A DNA stretch of 33,866 nt, taken from positions 1-33,866 of the forward strand of contig CALGYB010000083.1 of assembly GCA_937935075.1 (NCBI GenBank). The letters run 5' to 3'. Below the pieces are notes generated by a model. That model saw only the letters and a list, made by a program, of their open reading frames with translations, had not been told where the DNA came from and searched no databases. Within the stretch, counting starts at the first letter, position 1, and the number at the start of each line of letters is the position of its first letter. Made by a program: the position numbers and the translations under genes. The stretch comes from an uncultured Roseiflexus sp. Its GTDB lineage: Bacteria > Chloroflexota > Chloroflexia > Chloroflexales > Roseiflexaceae. Shown in pieces: positions 1 through 7,813 of this stretch.

Positions 1-105
1 TGCCTCCTGGTCCGTGCCGGTGCGCCGACTGACGGCGCGGAGAGTCGCAACGTCTTCACGCGGTACGATGTAACGATGCCGTGTTGTGCGAACGATTAGC
101 AACAT
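1..105 (-). CDS. N-terminus of an ORF cut by the window edge, possibly CheW-like
   Basis: An ATG at 105 on the minus strand opens a stop-free frame of 35 codons running off the window. It begins MLLIVRTTRHRYIVPREDV. The alternation of hydrophobic strand residues and a 'IVPREDV' turn resembles the first strands of a CheW domain, and it lies just downstream of a CheW gene on the same strand, so a second CheW-like or other chemotaxis protein is plausible. That identity is inference from 35 residues. No Shine-Dalgarno sequence is visible; a short tandem repeat lies immediately upstream. Confidence 0.45.
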   Translation of the reverse strand, partial: MLLIVRTTRHRYIVPREDVATLRAVSRRTGTDQEA

Positions 106-112
106 TGAGCCA

Positions 113-182
113 AGAACTGAGAACTGAGAACTGAGAACTGACGTTCAACGCATCACCTTCGCACCTGCAACCTGCAACCTTC
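113..182. repeat. Short tandem repeats between the two che-type ORFs
   Basis: A 9-base unit (agaactgag) is repeated more than three times at about 114-142. It is followed at about 164-181 by two copies of an 8-base unit (cctgcaac). Both lie in the gap between the CheW gene and the next minus-strand ORF. No function is evident; slippage-prone simple repeats are the simplest reading. Confidence 0.7.
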
Positions 183-224
183 CCGCCTTTCCGCCGGCCT
201 CTCGCCTCGCATCTTTTGCCTCTG

Positions 225-689
225 CTACGCTTCGCGCAGCGCTGCAACAATCTCCCTGACATCGAGGATGGCGACCGTCTGATCTTCATAGAACGCAACA
301 GCGCGGAGGAATCGGGCGCGCGCCGGATCGAGACCGGCTGGCGGTTGCCCGAAGGCGTCCTCCGGCAGCGCGGTCAGGTCGATGACCGAGTCGACCAGCA
401 GCGCCATGTCAATCTCCTCGTACACGACGGTCACCAGACGTGTCGAGCGGGTTGTCTCGACGGTTGGCATGCCCAGCACAAGGCGCAGGTTCACCACCGG
501 CAGGATGACGCCGCGCTGACTGATAATCCCAGGAATCATGGGCGGAGCGCCAGGGACGGGGGTGAACGCCCGGTAGCGCCCGACTTCGCGCACGTAGGCG
601 GACGGCAACCCGTAGATCTCATCTGCAAGGCGGATAAGCAGGATGTTTTGGTCGGTTTGTCCGGCAAAATCGGATCGTGTGTCGGTCAT
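225..689 (-). CDS. CheW-family chemotaxis coupling protein
   Basis: The product (154 residues from the start at 689) is a single CheW domain. The sequence runs from ILLIRLADEIYGLPSAYVRE through VPGAPPMIPGIISQRGVILP and VNLRLVLG to a final AILDVREIV strand, which is the CheW fold order with the usual 'P..i.G.i..RG.ilPvvnLr' core. CheW links chemoreceptors to the CheA kinase in the cytoplasm. An ATG ten codons further upstream (719) is in frame, but it would sit only about 5 bases after the predicted transcription start, so 689 is preferred. The next minus-strand ORF begins about 120 bases downstream, suggesting a chemotaxis or gliding-signalling cluster continuing off the window. Confidence 0.88.
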   Translation of the reverse strand: MTDTRSDFAGQTDQNILLIRLADEIYGLPSAYVREVGRYRAFTPVPGAPPMIPGIISQRGVILPVVNLRLVLGMPTVETTRSTRLVTVVYEEIDMALLVDSVIDLTALPEDAFGQPPAGLDPARARFLRAVAFYEDQTVAILDVREIVAALREA

Positions 690-731
690 GGCAAGGATCA
701 CAAATGAACAACAATTCATCCGCCCTGCGAA

Positions 732-761
732 AGCATACTATGGAAGATCGGCGAAGGTCAA
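732..761 (-). promoter_or_regulatory. Candidate sigma-70-type promoter for the CheW gene
   Basis: On the minus strand TTGACC (756-761) is separated by 18 bases from TATGCT (732-737). Transcription would start near 724, about 35 bases before the preferred CheW start. Assigned by consensus match and position only. Confidence 0.45.
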
Positions 762-1295
762 GCGCCCGACAGTACCGGAAATTGATCGGTTTGGGTGCGA
801 TTTCGTTAGCGCAGATAGAGGCAAAAAAGAAAAGAATAAGCGAGGAGATACGGGTAACCCGCCGGGCGGACCTGACGATGGCGCGAGTGTCGATGGCGGG
901 GCGCGCCGACGTTGCCCGATGTGGATCGTGTAGCGCCTGCGCCGTCACCGCCTGATCGATCAGCGCCCCAGGCGTTCTACACATCGCTCGGTCCGGTTGA
1001 GTCCACACCGATCCTGTTGCTGCTGCAACCGGCGTGGCCTGTCAACCAACCGTCGTTCGTCGTCCTGTCCCGCTGCGACCCGCCGCCCACGCCGCCTCCG
1101 CGCTCGATACGCTTCTGAGCGCCACAACGCTGCCCGTGTGAGTTGGACAGGCGAAGTCATTGCCTTCGCTTCGCCGGCGTCATGTTACATAGCGATTTTT
1201 CGTACAGCCGCTCACTACTCGTTGTCGTTCACTTTGGCGAATTCATAAGAGCGTATCCTGACGGTATGCTTCTGTAACCCACCAAGGAGGGCGTC
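762..1295. other. Gene-free stretch between CheW and the DsrE-like gene
   Basis: About 530 bases with only short overlapping frames of unlikely composition (Arg/Pro-rich on both strands). I see no gene, RNA or repeat that I can name. The last 80 bases become AT-richer and presumably hold the promoter of the plus-strand gene that follows, but no clear -35/-10 pair stands out. Confidence 0.5.
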
Positions 1296-1802
1296 ATGAA
1301 ACGCCGCTTTATCAGTGTGGTCAGCCTGGTGCTGTTTGGAATGATCGTCGGATTTTTGGGAAGTCTCGCGCTGGGAATGCCAGGCGCTATTGCGCAGCCA
1401 GCGCTGGCGCACGAGGATCAGTCAAAAGCAGGTTTGCTGGTGAATCTAACCACCGACGACACCTGGAGCGCGAATATGGCGCTGGACCTGGCGACGAAGG
1501 CGCGTGAACAGGGAATGGCGCCGGTCATCATCTTCCTCAACGTGCGCGGGGTCTACCTGGCCGACCGCGAGCGCCTGCCGGCGACGGAAGGCAATAGCAA
1601 GATGAACATCCACGAAAAGTTCCAGGCGTTCATCGCCGCCGGCGGTCAGGTCATTGCATGTCCGAGCTGTTCGCGGGAAGCGGGACTGAAGCAGGAGGAC
1701 TACATTGATGGGGTCGTGATCGGCGAGCCAGGCGGTATTCTGCGGTTCCTCCGCGACCCGAACGTGCAGGTTATCTCCTACCTGGAACGACATAAGCGCT
1801 GA
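1296..1802 (+). CDS. Exported or membrane-anchored DsrE-family protein with CxxC motif
   Basis: The start ATG follows a strong ribosome site (aaggagg, 1283-1289). Residues 1-38 form a signal peptide or N-terminal anchor (KRR, then a hydrophobic stretch to about 33). The remainder (45-165) is a DsrE/DsrF-like alpha/beta domain: GLLVNLTTDD, then a helix with ALDLATKAREQG, strand PVIIFLNVRGV, helix HEKFQAFIAAGGQVIACPSC, and a C-terminal strand. C122 and C125 form a CPSC motif at the position where the sulfur-handling cysteine occurs in DsrE relatives. A sulfur-transfer or thiol-redox role outside the cytoplasm is inferred. It lies 320 bases upstream of a CydDC-like thiol exporter on the same strand, but a hairpin follows its stop, so co-transcription is uncertain. 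Confidence 0.8.
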   Translation: MKRRFISVVSLVLFGMIVGFLGSLALGMPGAIAQPALAHEDQSKAGLLVNLTTDDTWSANMALDLATKAREQGMAPVIIFLNVRGVYLADRERLPATEGNSKMNIHEKFQAFIAAGGQVIACPSCSREAGLKQEDYIDGVVIGEPGGILRFLRDPNVQVISYLERHKR

Positions 1803-1830
1803 TTGCCACGCCGATCTCGTTATTCCCCCC

Positions 1831-1862
1831 AGGCGGCGCGCCGGTCATACGGTGCGCCGTCT
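1831..1862 (+). terminator. Hairpin after the DsrE-like gene
   Basis: A 12-base arm (aggcggcgcgcc) pairs with ggtgcgccgtct across an 8-base loop (two positions as G-U in RNA). The stem is followed by a moderately T-rich stretch, ending 60 bases after the stop codon. Likely a transcription terminator, though the T-tract is weak. Confidence 0.5.
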
Positions 1863-2052
1863 GGCATTCTTCTCGTCTCGACATTGTACCGTGTCACAGG
1901 ATACCGTTGAGTATGCACTGGTTGTCTGCACATGGATGCTCTGCTCCGAATCGTTTGTTTGCGAATCAACGACCAGATCACTGCCCAGTGCTCATCGGTT
2001 CCATCTTGTCTGCCATGCGATCGGTTATTCAGTGAATATTGGAGGATTCTTA

Positions 2053-2081
2053 TTGACAGTTTCTATCATTGTTGCTACCAT
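2053..2081 (+). promoter_or_regulatory. Candidate promoter for the CydDC-like operon
   Basis: A perfect TTGACA (2053-2058) is followed after 17 bases by TACCAT (2076-2081). Transcription would start near 2089, about 30 bases before the cydD-like ATG. The 250 bases upstream, back to the terminator, hold no recognisable gene. Confidence 0.55.
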
Positions 2082-2120
2082 ACAGGCGCAGTTCATGCAG
2101 CCTTATTGACAGAGTAGCGT

Positions 2121-3848
2121 ATGTTAGGCATTGACAGACGTCTCTTCTCTCGCCAGACACGAGTATGGGTTGCAGTCGCCGCTGTTGCCGGACTGGTGAC
2201 AGTAATGCTGAATATTGTGCTCTTCGCTGCACTGGGTTGGGTGATCGAAGCAGTCTGGACTGGCGAGTCCGTCTTTTCCCTCAACGTCCTTATTGGCGCG
2301 TTAGCGCTCATTGCGAGCAAGGGATGCGCTGGATGGCTTGAACGTATTGCAGCAGCACAGGCTGCCGCCGATACCAAAATCGCCGTCCGCGACACCATAT
2401 ACGCCCATGCCCTGCGGATCGGACCAGGCGGTCTTGATCGCGAACGCACGGGGGAACTGGTCAATACCGCCGTTGATGGTATGGACTGGCTCGAACAGTA
2501 CTACAGCGTCTACTGGGTGCAGTTTATTGTTGGTATGCTCAGCCCGGCGCTGGTGATCGGGTATATTGCCACTCAGGACATTCTGACGGCGCTCATCCTG
2601 CTGGTGACCCTGCCACTGCCGCCGCTCTTGTTGGGAGTGACCTCGCAGCGGTTCAAGGCTGTAAGTGATCGTTTCTTTGCAGCGGCAAACCGCTTGAGCG
2701 CACAATTCCTTGATAGTTTGCAGGGATTGACGACCCTCAAGATGTTTAATCAGGGAAGAGCGCGTGGTGAGCAGTTTCGCCAGGAAAATGAGGCGCTTCG
2801 GCGAGAGACGATGCGCCTGCTGGCGGTCAATCAGGTAATGTTGTTCATCGTCGATAGCGGATTTGCGCTAGCAACCACAACGGTGCTGACCCTGACGTCG
2901 CTCTGGCGACTCTCGACGGAGAGCATCGCTCTGGGCACAGCCGTAACGTTTGTTCTGCTCAGTTTTGAGCTGGCGCGACCGCTGAATCTTATCGGTCAGT
3001 TCTTCTTCGCCGGGGCGATTGGGCGCTCGGTTGCGAAAAGGATTTCGGCATTTCTTGATATGCCTCTAGGAGCAGCTGAGCCAGGGCAGTCGGCAGGACC
3101 AATCGTTGGCGCACCTGAGATCCGCTTCGAAGGAGTGACGTTCCAGTACGGCGGCAGAGACGCCCCTGCTCTAAATCATTTTTCGCTCATCATTCAGCCT
3201 GGTGAGCGAGTTGCACTTGTCGGCGCAAGCGGCGCAGGGAAAAGTACGGTATTTCAGTTGTTGCTGCGTTTTATTGCCGCACAGCAAGGGACGATCCTGA
3301 TCAACGGCATTCCTATTACAGCATACTCTTCTGATCATCTGCGCGCTGGTATTGCGCTGGTGTCGCAGGACCCGTACATTTTCTACGGGACCGTTGAGGA
3401 AAATCTGCGCATTGCGAACCCCAACGCTTCTGCAGAAGAACTGGAGCGCGCTTTGCGCGCAGCCCACTTCGACGATGTTGTAGCACAACTTCCCAACGGA
3501 TTGAAGACGGTCATCGGCGAACGTGGCAGCACGCTGAGCGGCGGGCAGGCACAACGCCTGGCGCTGGCGCGCGCGTTTTTGAAGGATGCGCCTGTTGTGT
3601 TGCTTGATGAGCCGACGTCGCAACTCGATAGCCAGACGGAAGCGATTATCCAGGACTCTATCAATCATCTCTTCCGGGGCAGGACAGTACTCATCATCGC
3701 TCATCGCCTGAGCACAGCCAGTCGTGCGGATCGCGTCGTAGTTCTGGAGAGCGGACGAATTATCGAGACAGGCGCCCCCGCCGATCTGCTGCGGCAAAAT
3801 GGCGTATTTGCACGTCTGGTTCACCTTGCCACAGGAGGTGGGCATTGA
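2121..3848 (+). CDS. cydD: ABC exporter, CydD-like (thiol/heme-linked exporter half)
   Basis: A 575-residue half-transporter: six membrane segments in about residues 15-300, then one ATPase domain. Walker A is GASGAGKST (about 368-376), the signature LSGGQ (about 471-475), Walker B VVLLDEP (about 492-498) and the switch histidine is in IIAHR (about 525). The membrane half carries CydD-type features, notably WLEQYYSVYWVQ and LDSLQGLTTLKMF. CydDC exports cysteine/glutathione to the outside and is needed for cytochrome bd maturation in the bacteria where it has been studied. No cytochrome bd genes are in this window. The stop overlaps the start of the partner by 4 bases, so the two are translationally coupled and probably form a heterodimer. 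A generic multidrug/lipid exporter is the alternative. Confidence 0.8.
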   Translation: MLGIDRRLFSRQTRVWVAVAAVAGLVTVMLNIVLFAALGWVIEAVWTGESVFSLNVLIGALALIASKGCAGWLERIAAAQAAADTKIAVRDTIYAHALRIGPGGLDRERTGELVNTAVDGMDWLEQYYSVYWVQFIVGMLSPALVIGYIATQDILTALILLVTLPLPPLLLGVTSQRFKAVSDRFFAAANRLSAQFLDSLQGLTTLKMFNQGRARGEQFRQENEALRRETMRLLAVNQVMLFIVDSGFALATTTVLTLTSLWRLSTESIALGTAVTFVLLSFELARPLNLIGQFFFAGAIGRSVAKRISAFLDMPLGAAEPGQSAGPIVGAPEIRFEGVTFQYGGRDAPALNHFSLIIQPGERVALVGASGAGKSTVFQLLLRFIAAQQGTILINGIPITAYSSDHLRAGIALVSQDPYIFYGTVEENLRIANPNASAEELERALRAAHFDDVVAQLPNGLKTVIGERGSTLSGGQAQRLALARAFLKDAPVVLLDEPTSQLDSQTEAIIQDSINHLFRGRTVLIIAHRLSTASRADRVVVLESGRIIETGAPADLLRQNGVFARLVHLATGGGH

Positions 3849-5638
3849 GTCGATCCCATATTCTTGCGCGTCTGCTCATGCTCCTGCGTCCCATGTATTG
3901 GGTCATGGTCGTTTCCATTGCGGCGCGTATCTTGAACCTTCTTGCCGGAACCGCCCTGCTTGCATTTGGCGTCTATGCTATCGTGCGGCTTGCGGTCGGC
4001 GAGCCGCTGTCGCTGGCGACAGTCGTAGCGACGCCGGCAGCGCTTGCGCTGTTCAAGGGTGCAGTGCGTTACATCGAGCAGTATACGGGTCACTATGTCG
4101 CATTTCATCTGCTTGCACAGTTGCGGTATCAGTTCTACAACGCACTGGAACCGCAGGCGCCGGCCGGGTTGCAGCATCTACGCAGCGGCGATGCCGTCTC
4201 TCGCGTGATTGCGGATATTGATCGAATCGAACCCTTCTATGCGCACACGATTGCCCCTTTCTTTGCGGCAGTTATCGCACCGCTGACGCTGCTCATCGTG
4301 CTGGGATACTACAACGTCATTCTCGTGATCGGACTGTTGCCCTTTTTGTTGCTGGTCGGCGTTATCGTGCCGTGGATCGCCTATCGTGCAAGTCGGACTC
4401 CTGCTGCATACACACGACACCTGGCAGGAGAGATCAGTGCACTGCTGACAGAAAGTTTCCAGGGCATCCGCGATGTCCTGGCGTTTGACTACGGCGAACG
4501 TCGCCGTGCGCTGTTGCGGGAGTCGGGTGAACGTCTGCGCAACGCTCAGGTCAGGATGGCGCGCATTAGCGCCATTCAGAACGGTGTCATCGAAGCTTCG
4601 CTGGCAGGTGGTACATTGACGCTCCTCGCACTCGGCGTCTGGCTTGTCCAACAGGGCATGCTGGCGTTTAGCGACGTTCCGGTAGTCGTCACGCTGGGCT
4701 GGATGGCGTTTCAGCCGCTGCTAGGGGTTACTGGCGTGATCAACGATTTCAACAGCGCCATGGCGAGTGCGAAGCGGCTATTCGAGTTGATGGATCGTCC
4801 GCCGGTTGTCCGGGAAACTGACTCCCCCCAACCGTTTCCCGTTAATCAACCGCTGCATGTGCGGTTTGAGCGTGTCTCATTTCGCTATCCGCAGGCGCTC
4901 AGGGAAGAAAATACAATGCTTGTCCTGGATGATGTAACAATCGATATTCCATTTGGCCGCACCATTGCCATTGTGGGCAGGAGCGGCGCAGGAAAATCAA
5001 CGTTGCTTGCGCTTTTGCTACGGTTCTGGGACCCGACGGCCGGACGGATTACCGTGAGCGGCATTGACATCCGCGAGTTTTCGTTGACCGCGCTCCGTGA
5101 CCATATTGCAGTCGTTTCGCAAAACGCACATGTGTTCAATACATCGATCCGCGAGAATATCCGCCTGGGCAGGCCGTCCGCTTCAGACGGCGAGATTATC
5201 GCAGCCGCTAAGGCTGCTCGCCTGCACGACTTCGTGACGACGCTGCCGCATGGCTACGATACGCTGGTCGGTGAACTTGGCAGTCGGTTTTCAGGAGGTC
5301 AGCGGCAACGGCTGGCGCTGGCGCGCGCGCTTTTGAAGGATGCGCCCATTCTTGTGCTTGATGAAGCGACCGCAAATCTCGACTCAGAGACGGAACGCGA
5401 CATTCAAGATGTGCTGCACGAGATACGGAGAGGGCGCACAACAATCATTATAGCGCACCGGCTTTCGGCAGTGCACACCGCAGACGAGATTCTGGTCCTC
5501 GAAAATGCTCGTCTGATCGAGCGCGGCACGCATGAAGCGTTGCTTGAGCGCAACGGAATATACGCACAACTCTTTGCACAGCAACGTGATCTATGGGAAG
5601 ACATCCACCAGGAGAGGGTTCAGTATGAACGATTGTGA
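3845..5638 (+). CDS. cydC: ABC exporter, CydC-like partner
   Basis: 597 residues, membrane domain first and ATPase second. It starts at a TTG (3845) preceded by aggaggt and overlaps the stop of the upstream gene (ttga). CydC-like features are RYIEQYTGHYVAFHLLAQLR and the following LRSGDAVSRVIADID. The ATPase has Walker A GRSGAGKST (about 377-385), FSGGQRQRLALARALL (about 482-497), Walker B ILVLDEAT (about 502-509) and IIAHR (about 536-540). The signature motif begins FSGGQ rather than LSGGQ, a common variant. It is expected to form the working exporter with the preceding half-transporter in the cytoplasmic membrane. The downstream DUF454 gene starts inside its last codons. Confidence 0.8.
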   Translation: MSRSHILARLLMLLRPMYWVMVVSIAARILNLLAGTALLAFGVYAIVRLAVGEPLSLATVVATPAALALFKGAVRYIEQYTGHYVAFHLLAQLRYQFYNALEPQAPAGLQHLRSGDAVSRVIADIDRIEPFYAHTIAPFFAAVIAPLTLLIVLGYYNVILVIGLLPFLLLVGVIVPWIAYRASRTPAAYTRHLAGEISALLTESFQGIRDVLAFDYGERRRALLRESGERLRNAQVRMARISAIQNGVIEASLAGGTLTLLALGVWLVQQGMLAFSDVPVVVTLGWMAFQPLLGVTGVINDFNSAMASAKRLFELMDRPPVVRETDSPQPFPVNQPLHVRFERVSFRYPQALREENTMLVLDDVTIDIPFGRTIAIVGRSGAGKSTLLALLLRFWDPTAGRITVSGIDIREFSLTALRDHIAVVSQNAHVFNTSIRENIRLGRPSASDGEIIAAAKAARLHDFVTTLPHGYDTLVGELGSRFSGGQRQRLALARALLKDAPILVLDEATANLDSETERDIQDVLHEIRRGRTTIIIAHRLSAVHTADEILVLENARLIERGTHEALLERNGIYAQLFAQQRDLWEDIHQERVQYERL

Positions 5639-6044
5639 ACACCGTTCAACCACGCTTGCAAAACCGTCTCATCCGCTCTTGCGTCCACTTTTGTTGATCG
5701 GTGGGACATGTTTCCTTATTCTTGGATTTCTAGGCGCTTTTTTGCCTGTCCTTCCATCCACGCCATTTTTTCTGTTGGCTGCGGCGTTATTTTTTCGGTC
5801 ATCGCCTCGACTGTACGGCTGGATGACCGGTCATCCGCTGATCCGTCCACATCTTCAGCGCTTTCAGCAGGATCGCTCGATGACGCTGCGTGCAAAGGCG
5901 ATGGTCTTAGGGCTTGCCTGGATGATGCTGCTTGCAGCAGCGATCTTCGCAGTCGAGAGCCTGTTCATGCGCGTGTTTCTGATCGGATTGGCGATTATCA
6001 AGACCATCGTCATCTTGCGCCTGAAGACCGCCAGATCGCCGTAG
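5625..6044 (+). CDS. YbaN-like DUF454 inner-membrane protein
   Basis: 139 residues. The start at 5625 is chosen because it has a ribosome site (aggagagg, 5610-5617) and the sequence before it is simply the out-of-frame end of the ABC gene, with which it overlaps by 14 bases. It matches the DUF454/YbaN pattern: LGFLGAFLPVLPSTPFFLLA, then FRSSPRLYGWMTGHPL, a basic stretch with RAKAM, and a second pair of hydrophobic helices at about 95-130. The family is of unknown function. The tight coupling suggests co-expression with the CydDC-like exporter. Confidence 0.87.
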   Translation: MNDCEHRSTTLAKPSHPLLRPLLLIGGTCFLILGFLGAFLPVLPSTPFFLLAAALFFRSSPRLYGWMTGHPLIRPHLQRFQQDRSMTLRAKAMVLGLAWMMLLAAAIFAVESLFMRVFLIGLAIIKTIVILRLKTARSP

Positions 6045-6085
6045 CCGCACTATTTCGTTTGAAACAGCTCCCGTACCCCTTAACC

Positions 6086-7441
6086 TCACACCATCCGCGC
6101 CAGGCGTTCAGCCAGACCGGTGTACGTTTCCGGCGTCAGTGCGCGCAGCTCATCTTTGATCTCCGGCGCGACATCGAGTTCGTCGATGAACGTATGCAGC
6201 ATCGCAACCGTCAGCGTCCGCCCGCGCGTCAGGCGCTTGAGCGCCTCATACGGCTCAGGATACCCGACGCGGCGCAGGATCGTCTGCACCGCTTCCGCCA
6301 GCACCTCCGGGTGACGGCGCAGATCGTCGAGCAGACGTTCCCGGTCAACGTTGATCTTTCCCAATCCCCTGCTAATGCGCCGATAACCGAGCAGGCAGTA
6401 CCCAAACGCCACGCCAAGGTTACGCAACACGGTACTGTCGGTCAGGTCGCGCTGCAGGCGCGAAACCGGCAACTTGCGGCTAAAGTGTTCCAGCAAGGCG
6501 TTTGCCAGCCCCAGGTTGCCTTCGGCATTCTCGAAATCGATCGGGTTGACCTTGTGGGGCATCGTGGACGACCCGACCTCGCCGGGGGGCGCGGTCTGCA
6601 CCAGGTAGCCGTCGCTGACATAGCGCCACATATCCTGGCAGAGGTCGATCAACACGGTGTTGAGCCGTCGCAGCGCGTCACACAGTTCGGCGAGCGTGTC
6701 GTGCGGTTCGATCTGCGTGGTCAACAGCACCGGTTCCAGGTCGAGGAACCGGATGAACCCGCGGCTGAACGCGATCCAGTCCACCTGCGGCAGCGCCGCG
6801 ACGTGCGCGGCGAATGTGCCGGTGGCGCCGTTCAATTTGCCGGTGAGTCGAATGTCGGACGCCTGTTCATAAGCGCGTTTGAGACGCGCGGCGAACACTG
6901 CCATCTCCTTGCCGAAGGTCGTCGGCGTGGCGGGTTGTCCGTGGGTGCGCGCCAGCATTGGCGTTTCGGCTTCGGTGAACGCCAGGTCGCGCAGTGCCGC
7001 AATAATCTCGCCAACTGCGGGCATGAGGATCAGGTCGCGCGCCTCGCGTGTCATCAATGCGTATGCAAGATTGTTGACATCTTCCGACGTGAGCGCAAAA
7101 TGCACTGCTTCCTTCCAGGCGCCGAGACCGAGCGCATCGAGCCGTTCGCGCAGCCAGTATTCGACCGCCTTGACATCGTGGTTGACCTTGCGATCCCATG
7201 CGGCGATCGCTTCAGCGTCATCGATGGAGAATGAGCGGTACAGATTACGCAATGCCGCTGCCGCGCGCGGATCGAGTTTCGGCACGAAATCGACGTCCCG
7301 CGCGCGTGTCAGAAACAGCAGATACTCCACCTCGACGCGCAGCCGATAGCGAAGCAACGCCGCCTCGCTGAAATAGGCTTCGAGATCGGCGACATCGGCG
7401 CGGTAGCGGCCATCGAGCGGCGAAAGAGCGGTCAGCGACAT
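6086..7441 (-). CDS. purB: Adenylosuccinate lyase
   Basis: 451 residues, the usual length of the E. coli-type enzyme (about 456). PurB splits SAICAR to AICAR and adenylosuccinate to AMP, both with release of fumarate, in purine synthesis. Visible motifs are LSPLDGRY at the N-terminus, TSEDVNN (about 112-118), ARTHGQPATPTTFGKE with the catalytic histidine (about 162-177) and the fumarase-superfamily signature GSSTMPHKVNPIDFEN (about 287-302). An aaggag ribosome site lies 7 bases before the ATG at 7441. It converges with the DUF454 gene, 41 bases separating the stops, with no clear terminator between. A 508-codon open frame on the opposite strand is only its shadow. Confidence 0.97.
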   Translation of the reverse strand: MSLTALSPLDGRYRADVADLEAYFSEAALLRYRLRVEVEYLLFLTRARDVDFVPKLDPRAAAALRNLYRSFSIDDAEAIAAWDRKVNHDVKAVEYWLRERLDALGLGAWKEAVHFALTSEDVNNLAYALMTREARDLILMPAVGEIIAALRDLAFTEAETPMLARTHGQPATPTTFGKEMAVFAARLKRAYEQASDIRLTGKLNGATGTFAAHVAALPQVDWIAFSRGFIRFLDLEPVLLTTQIEPHDTLAELCDALRRLNTVLIDLCQDMWRYVSDGYLVQTAPPGEVGSSTMPHKVNPIDFENAEGNLGLANALLEHFSRKLPVSRLQRDLTDSTVLRNLGVAFGYCLLGYRRISRGLGKINVDRERLLDDLRRHPEVLAEAVQTILRRVGYPEPYEALKRLTRGRTLTVAMLHTFIDELDVAPEIKDELRALTPETYTGLAERLARMV

Positions 7442-7507
7442 CTCGTTTCTCCTTCAATAGCGACGTTGTCGCATGTTTGCAATGATTCCGAACGTTTACC
7501 ATCCATG

Positions 7508-7641
7508 ACTGCACTCCAAAAAGCTGTAACCACGAAGGTAACCACGAAGGTCACCAAGGGACACGAAGGAAGTGCGCTTCGTCTTTATTCCCCTTCGTGC
7601 GCTTCGTGTCCTTGGTGGTGAAGCCTTTGTGCAGTGGACTC
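7508..7641. repeat. Palindromic MITE-like repeat, copy 1
   Basis: About 134 bases with inverted ends: it begins GACTGCACTCCAAAAAGC and ends with a form complementary to GAGTCCACTGCACAAAGGC. The interior consists of accacgaagg / ccttggtggt palindromes. A 6-base flank ATCCAT on the left and ATTCAT on the right could be a target duplication with one mismatch. The left half carries a small internal duplication (aaccacgaaggt twice). Other copies are at 13064, 20497 and, as a fragment, 33459. Confidence 0.8.
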
Positions 7642-7662
7642 ATTCATAAGCGTGCGTATAAT
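7635..7662 (+). promoter_or_regulatory. Candidate promoter partly supplied by the repeat end
   Basis: TGGACT (7635-7640), the last bases of the MITE-like repeat, is spaced 16 bases from a perfect TATAAT (7657-7662). The frameshifted TPR gene begins 58 bases downstream. The repeat may therefore provide the -35 element; this is inference from spacing. Confidence 0.4.
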
Positions 7663-7719
7663 TGAAGCCGGACGCTCAACCCGGCGTCTGCACCAAGGTA
7701 TCTACCGTCGGAGGTTGCT

Positions 7720-7813
7720 ATGTCGCCTCTCATGTCACCCAACGCCGACCAAACGGTGAACGACGCCATCGCCGCGATTCGCTCAGGAGCGCGGACGCAT
7801 ACTTCTCACCCGG
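7720..7813 (+). pseudogene. Detached 5' end of the first TPR/zinc-ribbon gene
   Basis: An ATG with ribosome site (cggaggttgct) opens a frame reading DQTVNDAIAAIRSG, matching DKTL-type residues of the paralogue at 10925 (DKAIAAIRAG). It then goes out of frame. Relative to the paralogue, 8 bases are missing at about 7788-7793: the four codons for ETER are represented by only 4 bases. The remainder of the protein continues in the next frame from about 7793. Either the gene is broken or the rest is translated from an internal GTG. A sequencing error is possible but would need an 8-base gap. Confidence 0.65.

Noticed and set aside
762-1295. Overlapping short frames on both strands, including 619-1008 and 997-1248
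   Set aside because: No motif, no ribosome site, and codon composition unlike the neighbouring genes.
5708-7234. 508-codon open frame antisense to purB
   Set aside because: Gln/Arg/His-rich and without any protein motif; purB on the other strand has all family signatures.
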